Below are positions 44,420 through 56,700 of a DNA stretch of 64,000 nt, in pieces; position 1 is the stretch's first letter, and every line of letters starts with the position of its first letter. The stretch is taken from the NCBI GenBank assembly GCA_964020975.1, contig CAXHWN010002465.1, positions 644,001 through 708,000 of the forward strand, read 5' to 3'. This DNA is from Hermodice carunculata. Its lineage: Eukaryota; Annelida; Polychaeta; Eunicida; Amphinomidae. Under the pieces are notes generated by a model. That model searched no databases. It was not told the origin of the DNA and was given only the letters and a program-made list of their open reading frames with translations. A program made the position numbers and the translations under genes.

Positions 44420-46990
44420 GAAAAATGGAGTGTGTCAAATGTAAAGTTTCAAACCACAAATTTAAGATATAAGTGCCTTTATAGGAAAGTGCATCCCCAA
44501 AAAGGCATGTGGATACCGGCGTATCTCAACCATCAAATGAAAATACATACAGGGTCTGTGATATATCAAACTCAAATGGGAAAGGATGAGATACACTGAC
44601 ATTAGACGAGTGTGTTTAAACATATTTCATTTTACAGAATATATGAAATGCATTTCCATATTGTTGTAAAGGTTACATCTTTCTGATGTTAAACCGTCAT
44701 CTGACAGCTGGCTCGTGACATTCACTGCTGTGAAAAACAATTCTCAAAACAACTGGTATGTGTATATGGAAACAACCATGCAGAAGAACGGAAGTGCAAG
44801 AATAGACTGAAGGTTCTTGGATCCCTCTTGAAGAAAACCCTTTAGTCAGGGCTAAGTTGCATGTTACCAGTGGCCTAGTTTCCATTGCAATTGGCAACCA
44901 CATGCAGGAACATCAAAAATGTCATGGTGCATGTACATCAAGTAAAGGGGTAAAACTAAAATGATTCTAAAATTTTCAATTCATTAGCTTAATATAAAGT
45001 AACTGGCGAATTCATTTCAATGGAAATACACAACTACAGCCCACAAGAATTTTGTATATTAGGTTCTGTAATCGGCTGCCTATACACAAAATTCCTAATT
45101 GCCACCTGCCCTGTTCTACCAATCTGAATATTTTGCATAATACACATTGATATATGAGGCAGCAAAGAGCTATGCGGAGAAAATCATATGCAATGTTTCG
45201 CTGCCTGTATAAATATGCCCATGTGCTTGTAAGTAGGTGATAGAATTGTAAAGGCATGAGGCATGGCTTTCAGAAACTTGAGCCTATACATGCACAGATG
45301 CAAGATTGTACAGGATCATGCTCTGTGGTATCCCTTTTAAGCCCCCTGTCATGCCTTGGAGGGACCCCGAGACAGCAAAGTGCCAATTCAGGTTTTTTTG
45401 TTTCCCCTTTTTTGTTTGCTAATTTGTGGGTTTTTTCGTTTTTTATCAATTCTAACTTTAACGGAATAAATTGAACCATACAGCACTTTACTTGAAAGCA
45501 GTTGTCTCTTCTATGGGGAACGGGTCAAGTCTCCTATCACTTTGTGATTCTGAAATAATGCAAAATATATTCTACATTTTTACCATTTACACATTTAGTT
45601 GTCATAGTAATCCAATTATCATCTACAAGTGAGGCTTACTTAATTCATACATGTAGCTTGTAAGGACATGGTCTTGTAACACTTTCAGGGCCATGTTAAC
45701 GCATTCCATACCAGTCCCTGATTTTTCTGTAGGTTTACCTAGATTTAAGATGACAATTGCATATTTAAATTCTTCATGAAAAGAGTTTTCATTCAAGTAC
45801 CCAACATGCCTATAGTCTTAAGTCAGTAGTTCTGGCACTGCCTGGCAAGTCATGCTGCAGCTGCCATGAGGGCAGCTGCAGCATTACTTGCCAGGCAGTG
45901 CCAGAACCACTGCAAGGCCTTTGACCATAGTATGGAATGAGACAAACTTTAATGTACCGTACTCTGAATGGATGTTACAATACGAGATTCATAGATCTGG
46001 TAAACTGACTGTCTTTCCAATTCCAGCATGCATACAGTTACCTGGAGAGCGTACAGACCAACAGAATGGTCCAGGTCTGCAGGTGTTCTTATCATGTTTT
46101 GGGTGCATGTAGGGGACAGCAGTTGAGTCAGTTAAAACTTGGCATTTAAAGAGTTAAAAGGATGATAGTGTATGTGTGTATGGATACAAGGTATGGATGG
46201 AATCAGCACAATGTCATGTATGTATTGTATTTGTGTCTTTTTGTCCGGAACTACTTACTAGTAGTCATTACCCTATTACGCACTCTGAACTCTTTCCTCT
46301 CCATAAGGTAACCTGTCACTGTCTAACCTACATACATATGGAAGTGGTATTGTCCATATTGCACACGTTCCTTTGTAGAATTTTGAGAAAGGCTATATTA
46401 GCCCAAATAAATAAAAGGGTCTTCAGTGGGTAGCTACTCATAACGTTTTGGAGCCTAAACCCGTTCATGTCTCTTTGAGTGGCACTTCCTTGTCTAAGCT
46501 AATATTCAGCAAAATCAACCCACATAATAATGAATAGAGTATGTAATAATTTTGACCTCCGGGCTCTATCTAGCTTTGTGTGAGAGCAACTGATAACATC
46601 AGCATAATTATCTGGTTTAATCTAAATATCTAACTACTATGTTCCTTCCATTGATCACAATGTACATTTGGTGTAACTGGTTTTTGTGAAATTCTTTGTT
46701 ACCAATCACCTCTCAGGCTTCTGTTCCTGATAGAAGGTTTAATAATTGGATGAAACATGCCTTGGAGATTTTAACCCACTGACATATTTGGCCACACAAA
46801 GTAGGGAAAATAACCGTACTTCTTGATATCAAGACAACCTCTGCTGGAGAGAGTCAAATTTAACATTGAATTCATTGGATATGTTCAAATAAAACAATTA
46901 AACAGTTTGATAACTGATGTAGATGTTCATCAAAGTTTCTTCATAATTGTGAGAAAGACATAAAATTTGTTGAGAAATATTTATGTTTAC
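44420..46990. other. Mostly unassigned flank (outside the palindromic element)
   Basis: No exon, RNA gene or further element with clear ends was recognised. The region is AT-rich with short frames lacking familiar motifs. Confidence 0.4.
45685..45950. mobile_element. Palindromic MITE-like element with 42-base hairpin, copy 1
   Basis: The core hairpin has arms 45824-45865 and 45871-45912 with two mismatches and loop atgag (cactgcctggcaagtcatgc … ggcagctgcagc). The outer parts end in facing 'cattccatac' and 'gtatggaatg' phrases. The same element recurs inverted at 63285-63420. Partial matches lie at 39489-39520 (gcaagtcatgctgcagctgc) and near 55690-55740 (tttcattcaagta). The 46-kb frame of 74 codons merely crosses it. 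Confidence 0.75.
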
Positions 46991-46997
46991 TTGGTAA

Positions 46998-47300
46998 GGA
47001 GTTGCCATGGCCAAGTAGCTATGGTATGCTCGTTCTGTGCAAGGGGTACGTGTTCAACTCCCGGCCCATCCAAAGGGAGTCGCCCCTAGGTGTTCACATG
47101 CATCGACCACTTAACTGTTCAGAAACATGTTTGGGTTACCTTGTGCCTGATTATGTTGGCGGCGATGACATCAGCTGCAATAGGCAAGGACAAGAAAAGA
47201 AGGTTCTAGTCCAGCCTAAAAGGGCACTGGAGGGCCAGGGTTGTGTATTCCTATTACTTTATATTGTAATTTGCAACTTGATTACTTGAAAACAACTACA
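46998..47300 (+). mobile_element. tRNA-derived SINE
   Basis: The head has a pol III A-box-like tggccaagtag (47008-47018) and a B-box gttcaactc (47052-47060) at tRNA spacing, within a degenerate tRNA-like sequence. The body (to about 47300) ends with 'gagggccagggttgtg…ttgtaatttgcaactt', shared with 12895-12950. There is no intact cloverleaf, so it is a SINE and not a tRNA gene. Confidence 0.7.
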
Positions 47301-49620
47301 CATACCGACACCAAATTTCGCACAGCAAATCTAGATGCATAACCAAATACCTCACAAAAATCATATAACCACAGCAACTAATGTGACCAGTTGATTTAAG
47401 GTTACTTTAACATGCAAACCGATGGGAATGCACAGCTCTAGCTGTCCAATTTTTTGTGTATTTGGTTGTGTATTGGGGCGAATACACACTTCAGAGCTAA
47501 TTCCGACCTTTCCTATTCTCGACTCCAAAGTGGCTGCCATAGGAAATGCACTGATGACATGACAGGTCCCTACACACTGTGGCACTGCTACTTGTACTGT
47601 AGCTTTATGGATTTGATCCAGGAGACTGGTGCTCGACAGGCTGCATGAGCAGTTAGCAGAGCCTGCAAGCTAATCTATGACTATGTTAAAAGAGGGAGAT
47701 CTCCCTCCTGCAGGTAGTGAAAAGTGGGAGGACAAGTGCCAATGGCGCGAAACATAGCTTGGAGGTCTGGGGACGTGCTCCTCCAGGAAAAATTTGAAAT
47801 GTTCACCTTCATTTCCTGCATTTTGAACCATTTTGGGCACCATCAGAGTCATTTTCAGTCAATGAAAATAATCACTCAACTGCTCTGACAGCTAACAAAA
47901 GTAAGCTAGCATACATGTATTTATGGTCATCACATTTATTATATGTGCATAAATTCTGCCAGAGTACAAATTACAATAATTGTTCTAAAATCAGCATTTA
48001 AAGTAGAAAGACATAGCAAAAACATTGCTATACATAACACAAATCACAATGAGGATAAATATTGGTATAAACATATTTATTGGATTAACTTCCATACATA
48101 TTTTGCACAAATTATTCGCAATTTGGAAAATGGCCATTGCCCTATGTGAATCCCTCTTGCAAAAATAAGGATAAATATTGTGTAGTTGCCTCCTCCCCCT
48201 CCCCCAAATAGTACAACAACAGGACAAAACAGTACAACGTGACAGCTGCTTATGGAATAATGCTACTTTTTTGCAATTTGCAAAATGCAGCAGACATTTT
48301 ATAAAAAGTGGGAGACTTGGAGCCATTGAGTCAGGTAAATTTCTCCTATGGGACTAAGTTTCTAAAAGCCAGCCTCATATACATATGTATGTTCCCTCTA
48401 ACAAGAGACCAGCCCCTCTACAAAGGCCACATATCTATGCAGCAAGTGTTGTATTTTTATTTCCTCCCCTCCCCCCCCCATATCTGTTAAAGGGCCCCAT
48501 TTTGTGCGCCAGTGGTGGCCCTGGGAGACCAATGACTGGGGAGAGATAAAGGTGAAATTCTAGGTATAAGTGTGTATATGGTAGTACAAAATGATGATGG
48601 AGAACAATACAGTGATATTCAGTACCTACCGTATGTGGTCACCTTTTGTGTGACAAAAAAGTGGCCACATACAGCAGATGACCTGTCACCTCAAGTAACT
48701 TAAGAAAGCGATGGACTCTTGTAGCCACAGAGACCAGGTGATCTCACACAGCAGTGCCTTGGTAGAGCACAACAGGTGTCACCATATGACATAATATTAT
48801 ATACCCTGTTGGTATACATGTACACGGCGCTGTGATCTGTGGCCATCTGGTGTAAATGACTTGATTCATAAACCAGGAAGAAGACCACAATTCACTGCGG
48901 TTTGCCTATAAATGTTTGAGCAAAGACTGCACGTATACAGCATGTCTTTTATCATTATTTGTATTTGCTTTGGGAGTGTACAAAAATGTGGTGACCATTA
49001 ATCAGCACATGTATGTGTATAATCACCGTGGATGGTAAACTAAACCATAAACATGAGTTACAAGCTTGCGGTTGTGAAAGAAAGAATCAGTAGTTCGCTA
49101 TAATGTGATTGATGCTGAAGGTTGCTGTTCCAATATAAGGCTATCCTGTGGTCAAAACAAAAAAATAACAGTGAACATCAGATGTAATGTGGCATGCACT
49201 GAGTGGACAAGCTTTCTAGAATTGTCAGTCCAACCTTCGTAAGAAAGTGGCTCCATCATTGTGTTGAGGGACCCAGTAAATATGTACAAGTATTGATATG
49301 CAGCTTTTCCTATTCAGAATTACCAGCAGTCATCTATGCAATGTCACCAATGTAACCTGCTTGTTTTCTTTGTCATTGAGAATAATGTGTCAAGAGTGGA
49401 CATAGCCCTTTGGGAGGAAATACAGGCGTCTCTGTGGCAGGTTTCGCATCCTCTAACAAATACCATATATTTCAAGAGATTTACCTGAATTAACATACTC
49501 GATTGCTTCGTCAAGAACATTGAGGCTTAGTGGCATTATAATGCTGCCAGTCTGCTTTAATGTAGTCTGAAGATCATTGCCAAGAATTCATTTCCTGAAA
49601 ATGCAATCCCTCCATAACCT
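47300..49620. other. Unassigned stretch with one possible decayed MITE
   Basis: No exon was recognised. The text at 48390-48540 (caagagaccagcccctctacaaaggcc … gtggccctgggagaccaatg) recalls the 28042 MITE family in wording but lacks clear ends. A short inverted pair (gtatgtggtcacctttt / aagtggccacatac) lies at 48632-48676. Confidence 0.4.
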
Positions 49621-50440
49621 TGAGAAGGTAATTCAGGGACATCCCTATTATGTAACATCAAACTTCCTTATGACACACATTTGTTGTACATTTGATATTG
49701 TTATCCTTATTCTTTCTCAATGTTTTGAATTAAGTGTTCTTTATATAATCCCTCACTAACCCTGACAAATAGGTCAAAGTCATACAACATGCTACAAAAT
49801 TTGAGCATTGGTTTAATACATATTTGGTGTAAATTATTTTGTTGTTCCATCACAATTTATTATCACTATAATGAATTAAATGTGTTTTGAAAACCTAAGA
49901 TGTTACTTCTAATAATATTACAGTGGCACACCACCACCACAAGACTCTAGCATGTGTAATGACCATGTGATGGTACATATGATGTATGCATGCATGTCCA
50001 CAAGTTCAGATGCTGAGACCACAAAAAATCATTGCGTGCAATTCTTCTGTGATCTTAAGAAAGTAGGTCCAGTTCATCAATACTATGCAATATCAAATTT
50101 TTATATCTGGTGCACATTTGTGGTCCATTTGGTAATGTAAGCCTTATTGTCTCTCAACATACTGAATTAAGTGTCCTCCACTTAGTGCTTAATGACTGAA
50201 ATATAGGTCAAGGTCACCCAAAAATTCATATAATTTGATCAATGGCCTCACATATATTTGGTGCAGATTTCCATTTCAAGTCCGTATTGCAGTAATCAAT
50301 GGAATGTGTTTTTGATAATTGTTATACCACCAGTGGTGCCACGGTGTCTCCGTACATCCTCAACTTTTGTCTGTCCAATGTTCCCTTAATAGCTTATGTC
50401 CCCAAGTTCAGATGCAATGACCATCACAAATCATTGCCTG
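49620..50440. repeat. 0.43-kb tandem repeat, two units plus a truncated third
   Basis: Corresponding phrases repeat about 432 bases apart: 'tatgcaatatcaaattt.ttat' (49655 and 50085), 'gaattaagtgtcct' (49727 and 50162), 'catatatttggtgcaga' (49820 and 50252), and 'ccacaagttcagatgc.g.gacca' (49996 and 50402). The third unit stops near 50440 where the LINE begins. Confidence 0.75.
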
Positions 50441-53400
50441 AATGCATTCTAACAGCTTGCGAAAGTCGATCAAGGTCAACTATTGATGAGTTCACTGCAA
50501 CTCTGGAACATTTAAATGAAAGTGATCTTACTTTTGATATGATTTGCCTACAAGAATCCTGGTTGCCAAAAAATGGGAACCATGATTTATTTCATTTGAC
50601 AGAATATAACATGGTGTACCAAGGATATAACTCAGACAGAAGCACGCATGGTGGCTTAGTTATCTACATTAAAGAAGGGCTAGAGTACAAGATTATTAAA
50701 AAAGTTGATGAATACAGAACATGGGAAGGTATTTTTTTATAGAAGTAAAAGTCAATGACAAGATTTTGACCATGTTTGGAAACATATATCGCCTGCCAAG
50801 AAATACAGATGAAATGCTTGAGTCGTTCTTACATGAATTCCAAATAGTTATAGAAAATATCAGCAGAATGACAACAAACATTATATTTGCAGGGGATTTT
50901 ATTATTATATGCTCCTAATTAACCAAAAACGAAAGTATCAAGATTTTTATGACGTTATCAATTTTTTACATGATACCACAAATAGCTTACCCCACAAGAT
51001 TTGAAAATAATTCTGCAAGCTTAATAGATGAAATATTTACAAAAGTAAGTCCTACCTTAAACGATACTAAATCAGGTATTCTATACAGTAAATTATCAGA
51101 CCACTGTGCCCCTTTTATTGCAATAAATATAAAATGCGACAATTGCCAACCAAACCCCAAATATGTAACTGTATATAGTGATAACGCAAAAGTAACAACG
51201 AATTTCATCAATTAAATACAAATGACTAACTGGAAGACTAATTTTGACCATGATTTGAATGCAGATCCAAATGAGAACTATAAAAAATTTAGTTGCAAGT
51301 TAAATGATGCATACAATAATCACTTCAAAATTAAAAATGTCAGGTTTTCTAAATATAAACATTGCAAAAAAAAAAAGAGAGATAAGCTATGTAAGGAACT
51401 GCATGCCACATCAATGAATTCTGCCAATTATCAAACAATAAAGACCAACTTGCAAACTTATGATAAAATATTACGCAAGTTAATTCGAGATGTTAAACAG
51501 TCTCATTATTATGATAAATTCTCGAATAGCAGAAACAACATGAAGAAAACATGGGAAATAATAAATGAAGTAATCAACTACAAGAAAAAGAAAAAAGTCT
51601 TTCAAGTTTCTTTATATTTGAAAGAAAAGAACTGACTGATCTGAAAGAGATGGTATCTTGTTTTAACAAATTCACAAATATTGGACTATCCCTGGCTTCA
51701 AATTTAAATAAATATTCAAACACCCCTTATACTGATTATTTAAAGAAAGAAGTCACAAGTTCTTTCCACTTCCAGCTAGTTGATGGAAGTCTTTGTCAAA
51801 AATATTATTAAAAAATTAAAACCAAAAAATTGCTCTGGACATGATAAAATATCAACAAAGATTCTGAAATTTGCTTCAAATAGCCTCCTATCTCCACTTA
51901 CAATCCTTATAAACCAGTCACTAACGAAAGGTGTTTACCCAGAATTACTAAAAATAGCAAAAGTGTGTAATACCTGTCTATAAGAATGAAGATGAGAATA
52001 ATGTAAATAACTATAGACCTATCTCTTTACTATCAGTACTTTCTAAAGTATATGAAAAGGTAGTATGTAAACAGCTACACTGTTATTTTACAAACAACAA
52101 TTTATTTTTCAAGCACCAGTATGGGTTCTGTTAGGGGCACTCTACTGAACTTGTGTTACTCGAATTTACAGATAGATTATTCAATTACCTTGATAATGAC
52201 GAAAATACCTTTTGGTATATTTTTGGACCTGTCCAAGGCTTTTGACACCATAGATCATGAAATTCTTCTAGCTAAATTAAAACATTATGATCTCAATGGA
52301 AATGAATTAAACTGGTTTCAAAGTTATTTTTCAAAGCGACAACAGTTTGTTGAAATGAATGGTGCCAATTCTTCAATGTTCGAAACCTCAACTGGAATAC
52401 CTCAAGGATCAATATTGGGACCTCTACTTTTCATAATCTATGTAAATGATATCCAGTATGTTACAAAACTTGATTTTGTTACGTTTGCTGATGATACAAA
52501 CCTAATCTGTCCCTTAATAACACCAGAAAACATTAATGACAATCAGGCTATAGAAAATATAAATAGGGAGCTAAGTAAAGTGTGTGACTGGCTTGAGGTA
52601 AAAAAACTAACACTGAACATTGATAAGACAAAATATATGAAATTTCACTTCAAACAAAGAAAACTCTCAATACGAGATATACCAAACCTTTTTATTCATA
52701 ACACTCCGATGCAGCTCGTTAATAACATCACATTCTTGGGTGTGTATTTTGATAACCACTTAACTTGGAGCACTCACATTACTGAACTGGCAAACAACAT
52801 ATCACGCACAAGTGGAGTACTTAAAAGAATGAAAAATTATTTGCCGTCAAGTCTATTAAATCTTATCTATAAAACCCTTATAGAATCACGCCTAAACTAT
52901 GGGATATCATTATGGGGCTTTGTAAGTCGAGTTAGAATTGCAAAAGTTCAAAAAAAACCCCTCAATTAGAGCAGTTGCAAAGTCTAAATATAATGCCCAC
53001 ACAAATAATATTTAAAAAAAAACTAAGAACTTAAAGGTTGAAGACTTGTTAAAACTTTCATGTTGGAAAATATATCATAAATTTTGCAACAATAGATTAC
53101 CATCTTATCTTCAAAATCTACCATTCAATGTAATAGATCATTACTCGAATTCTAGAACTATAAGAGCCCCCAAGCAACAGTGATCAAAATACTGATCTAC
53201 CACTTCTAAGGCCCCAAATACCTATTATAAGAACGAACAGAAGAAATACTAGAAATTGCATTAGGTTCAAAATACGTGAATTGATAAATTCAGGTTCACT
53301 GCCCCAAAGTTTACTCGAAAAGGCTAAAACTCGTAGCCTTCTTACATTTAAACAAAATATTAAAGAATACATATTTGAGCAAAATTATGTTAACTGCACC

Positions 53401-53451
53401 ACAGTGGATTGCTATATATGTAATCAACGTGACATCGTCAATGTAATTTAG
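50440..53451 (+). mobile_element. LINE ORF2 copy (endonuclease + RT), jockey-superfamily, broken
   Basis: The endonuclease begins near 50445 ('DLTFDMICLQESWLPK', 'GYNSDRSTHGGLVIYI', 'FGNIYRLPRN', 'NIIFAGDF', 'KLSDHCAPFIAI'). The linker runs to about 51640. The RT includes 'IKKLKPKNCSGHDKISTKIL', 'PISLLSVLSKVYEKVV', 'IFLDLSKAFDTIDHEILLAK', 'GIPQGSILGPLLFIIYVNDI' and FADD at 52484-52495. The thumb and C-terminus ('LGVYFDNHLTWSTHI', 'LNYGISLWG', 'LPQSLLEKAKTRSLLTFKQ') end at TAG 53449-53451. Frameshifts occur near 50730, between 51985 and 52200, and near 52960, with a few stops. The 282-codon RT frame is still open, so the copy is fairly young. The exact clade (CR1, L2 or Daphne-like) is not settled. 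Confidence 0.9.
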
Positions 53452-53734
53452 TAGGGGACACTGAGCACCTACCGTGAGAGGCTGGTCACTGGGGATATAA
53501 TGGGGAATGGTGGTATACCTTGTGTGGTGGCAGAACACGGGGTAACCTTTAGCTTCGGTGCCACAAAATACCCCAAAACATGCCACCTTAAAACATTGGG
53601 CGGAGCAGTGGTTTTCCCAGCCCAGCCTCGCCTCATGTCTCCCACTCCTTTTTCAGTATGTACTTAGAGGTACATGTACATACAGTAGATTTTTACTCAA
53701 ATACGCTTTTATGATGTAAATTCTCGTCTACACA

Positions 53735-53736
53735 CT

Positions 53737-53767
<31 letters not shown>
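53735..53767. repeat. (CA)n microsatellite
   Basis: A run of ca dinucleotides, cacacacacacacacacaca, with one cg interruption at its end. Confidence 0.95.
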
Positions 53768-53770
<3 letters not shown>

Positions 53771-53889
53771 ACAGACATGTACAACAAAATGATACACAAA
53801 CTAGGAAAGATGATTTGCTGCATAGCAAATCAGTATGTGTGTCTTCAAAGCATATTGGTATGATAATGTACAACTATTCCATAACAGGA

Positions 53890-54780
53890 GTAGAAGTTTG
53901 AATGGCATCTCTATCTATAATAGCTTTGAAGTTATTCAAGATTTCAAAGTTTTAATGGTGCTATTTAGCATAATTTAAATTGCTACAACTTCTATTTTAA
54001 ATTCATCAGGTGCGCAATGGTCAACAACCCCCTAGTAAAAGTTGGAATGACATCTCTATCTATTACAGTGTTGAAGATATTCAAGATTGAAAATTTCGAA
54101 TACTGCTAATTAGCATAATTTAAATTGCTACAACTTTTATTTTGAATTCATTAGGTGCACAATGGCCAACAACCCCCTATTAGAAGTTGGAATGACATCT
54201 CTATCTATTATAGTGTTGAATATATTCAAGATAAAAATTTCGAATACTGCTAATTAGCATAATTTAAATTGCTACAACTTTTGTTTTAGATTCATTGGAT
54301 GCGCAATGGTCAACAACCCCCTCGTAGAAGTTGAAATGACATCTCTATCTGTAATAGTTTTGAAGATATGTAAGTTTAAAATTTTTGAATGCTGCTAATT
54401 AGCATAATTTGAATTGCTACAACTTTTGCTGTAGATTCATTACATGCGCAATGGTTTATTAGATGCCCAATGGTCAATAACCCCCTAGTAGAAGTTGGAA
54501 TGACATCTCTATATATTGTACTTTTGAAGAAATTCAAGATTTAAAATTTCAAATGCCCCTAATTTGCATGATTTTAAACATCTTCATTCCTTTGTATAAA
54601 ACGGTCAAACTCCTTGTATGGAGGTACAATCACGCCAAGGTTTGAGTTTCTATGTATTATAGTTTTCGAGAAAAGTGTCGGACAAATTTGCTGGTAAAGA
54701 AGAAAAAGAAAGAAAGAAAGAATGAAAGGAAAAACAAAAAAGTGTGTGTTGACACACACACTTTAATTATTAAATGCCAA
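53890..54780. repeat. Tandem array, about five 145-base units, with purine-rich tail
   Basis: The unit carries 'gcgcaatggtcaacaacccc', 'gttggaatgacatctctatc', 'ttgaagatattcaagatt' and 'tgctaattagcataattt'. caatgg marks lie at 54015, 54160, 54304 and 54449, with a further one at 54468. The array ends with 'gtcggacaaatttgctggtaaag', an aaag-rich tail and a tgtgtgttgacacacaca palindrome. The same ending is found at 62160-62340. Confidence 0.9.
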
Positions 54781-54939
54781 TAGCTTATATCATCCTTATA
54801 TCACTTTATTACATTTTATTTTGAAATGTTCATTCAAAAACTAATTAAGCTTTTGATGACTCTGTCACGAAATTTCGCAATTAAAATTGAACTTCGTTTT
54901 ACTTTCAAACTAGACTGTAAAATCAATCTTTATCTCCAT

Positions 54940-55108
54940 GGAGCTGCCCTTTAAAATTCGGTGGCCTCCCAGACAGCGACTTAATGGCCTTATGGGAGGT
55001 CTATCCTAACAATATTTTAGTATAAACGATACATGATATTTTTTCCATATGTTTGAGATATATATGAGATATTGTTGAAATAAAATGAATCTTGATCTTG
55101 ATCTTGAT
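54940..55108 (+). mobile_element. LINE 3' end with (CTTGAT)n tail
   Basis: The text ends 'gttgaaataaaatgaatctt' followed by three to four cttgat repeats, the style of a non-LTR element 3' end that terminates in a short microsatellite. It may be the separated 3' end of the 50.4-53.5 kb LINE, with the 145-base array lying between, or a different copy. No coding sequence adjoins it. Confidence 0.5.
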
Positions 55109-56700
55109 CATATTATGTCCTATAAAATTTCCACACCATACACTGTTGTTGACTATATATATACATTTGGTAAAAAGTCACGGTACCCATATAATTTCCT
55201 GACATAATGAATATCGTAAATCTCACCAAACATTCACTCATACTTGGCAACCACCGACAGGTTAAGGTGATATTCTGGTTTGACATATCAGCCTCTTAAA
55301 TAGTTTTGCCTTATTTCATAAGGCTGCTTGGAATATCAAACAACCAGAATGTTTTCTTTTTCTTTTTTTCACTTTTCAGTCCAACATTACACAATCCACT
55401 TAGTCGCACCCCCAATAATGGAAGAAACCTAGGTTTTCACCAATAGAATATACTAGTAGCCAAAAATTTTAAGAGAAAACTTTAAATGATTGTTACTCCT
55501 ATCATGTTTAAAAACAAGTGTTTACAGACGGATGGACCAAACCAAATTGATCACATAAGCTCTGTGGCCCAGGAACAGCAGACCTAAAAATGGGCCGACG
55601 TGGTTAACCCTTGCCACAGAATTTTTACTAACCCTTTCAATGCCAACTGCGCCTAAAGTCAAACTGCTCTTAATTATGATAAGGATGTCAAATTCATATT
55701 CCTTGTGAAAAGACCTTTCATTCAAGTAGCAGTATGCCAGGGCATGGTATACTTTATGACTCGTGTATAAATGTTTAATTTCTGTGTATGGTTACCATCT
55801 AATGCCCTAAAAAGTGTACATTTTCTGTAAAATGCAACATCAAGTTAGATTCTGAGAGTGAATGTAAAATTTTAATATTGCTAGTGATGTAATTTGATTG
55901 TTATTAAAATTCTTAAATTTTGCGTGAAATTTTAAAAAGCGTTTTTAAAAATTAAAAATAAGATTTAGTTTCTAGTGTTAAATGAAAGAGCACATAATGC
56001 TTCAAACTATCTTAAATTTGAAATAAGGTTTTACTGCTAGAAGTGTATTGTTTCATTCCCCATAAGAAAGTAATATTTTCCCATTTTTGATGTTTGCTTT
56101 ATTTTTTTGTTTTTCTGCACAAACTTGTAAAATTAAAGTTTTAATTTAGCAATTAAAATTACATTTTCTAACGCTTATATATCTTTCTCATTATTTTTGA
56201 AATCTGCCCCCAAGGGCGGATTTCAAAGTAATCTTACGATTACATATAGGGCCTTCATTATTTTGAAGGGGTGACTGATTATGATGCTTGGTATCCAATG
56301 TCAAAATAAGTTGCTACATCCAATGATCTGCAAAGATGCTCATTGCAGTATGCAAACAAAGTAACACAGATTTGTACAAAACAATGACCTTACATAATAT
56401 TTACAGTTCCATTTCTATGGAAATGATTGTATTGATGACCCTGGCTTCCCTGCGTCCAAACCAACAAGCGATGCGGTACCTGTTCACTACATGATCAAGA
56501 CCTTACACAAAATAGTTCTATTTTCAAGTGTGCAAAGTTTGCAAATAATTACAATGAACTGAGAACATGGACATGTTATGTCATCTGTGATACAGTTCTT
56601 TATGATCTTGTTATAAAAGCATACTTCCAAAAGGATTGTAGTTTTGTTGCTTTTCTGTTTGTTTTGCTCGGATAGCAATGTATTCCTACATTTTACATTA
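55109..56700. other. AT-rich unassigned stretch
   Basis: A partial copy of the hairpin-element family is near 55620-55740 (aaccctttcaatgcc, gacctttcattcaagta). Otherwise no gene or element with defined ends is visible. Confidence 0.45.

Noticed and set aside
47000-47072. Possible tRNA gene
   Set aside because: A- and B-box-like motifs exist but no cloverleaf with a proper anticodon stem can be formed, and a SINE body follows.
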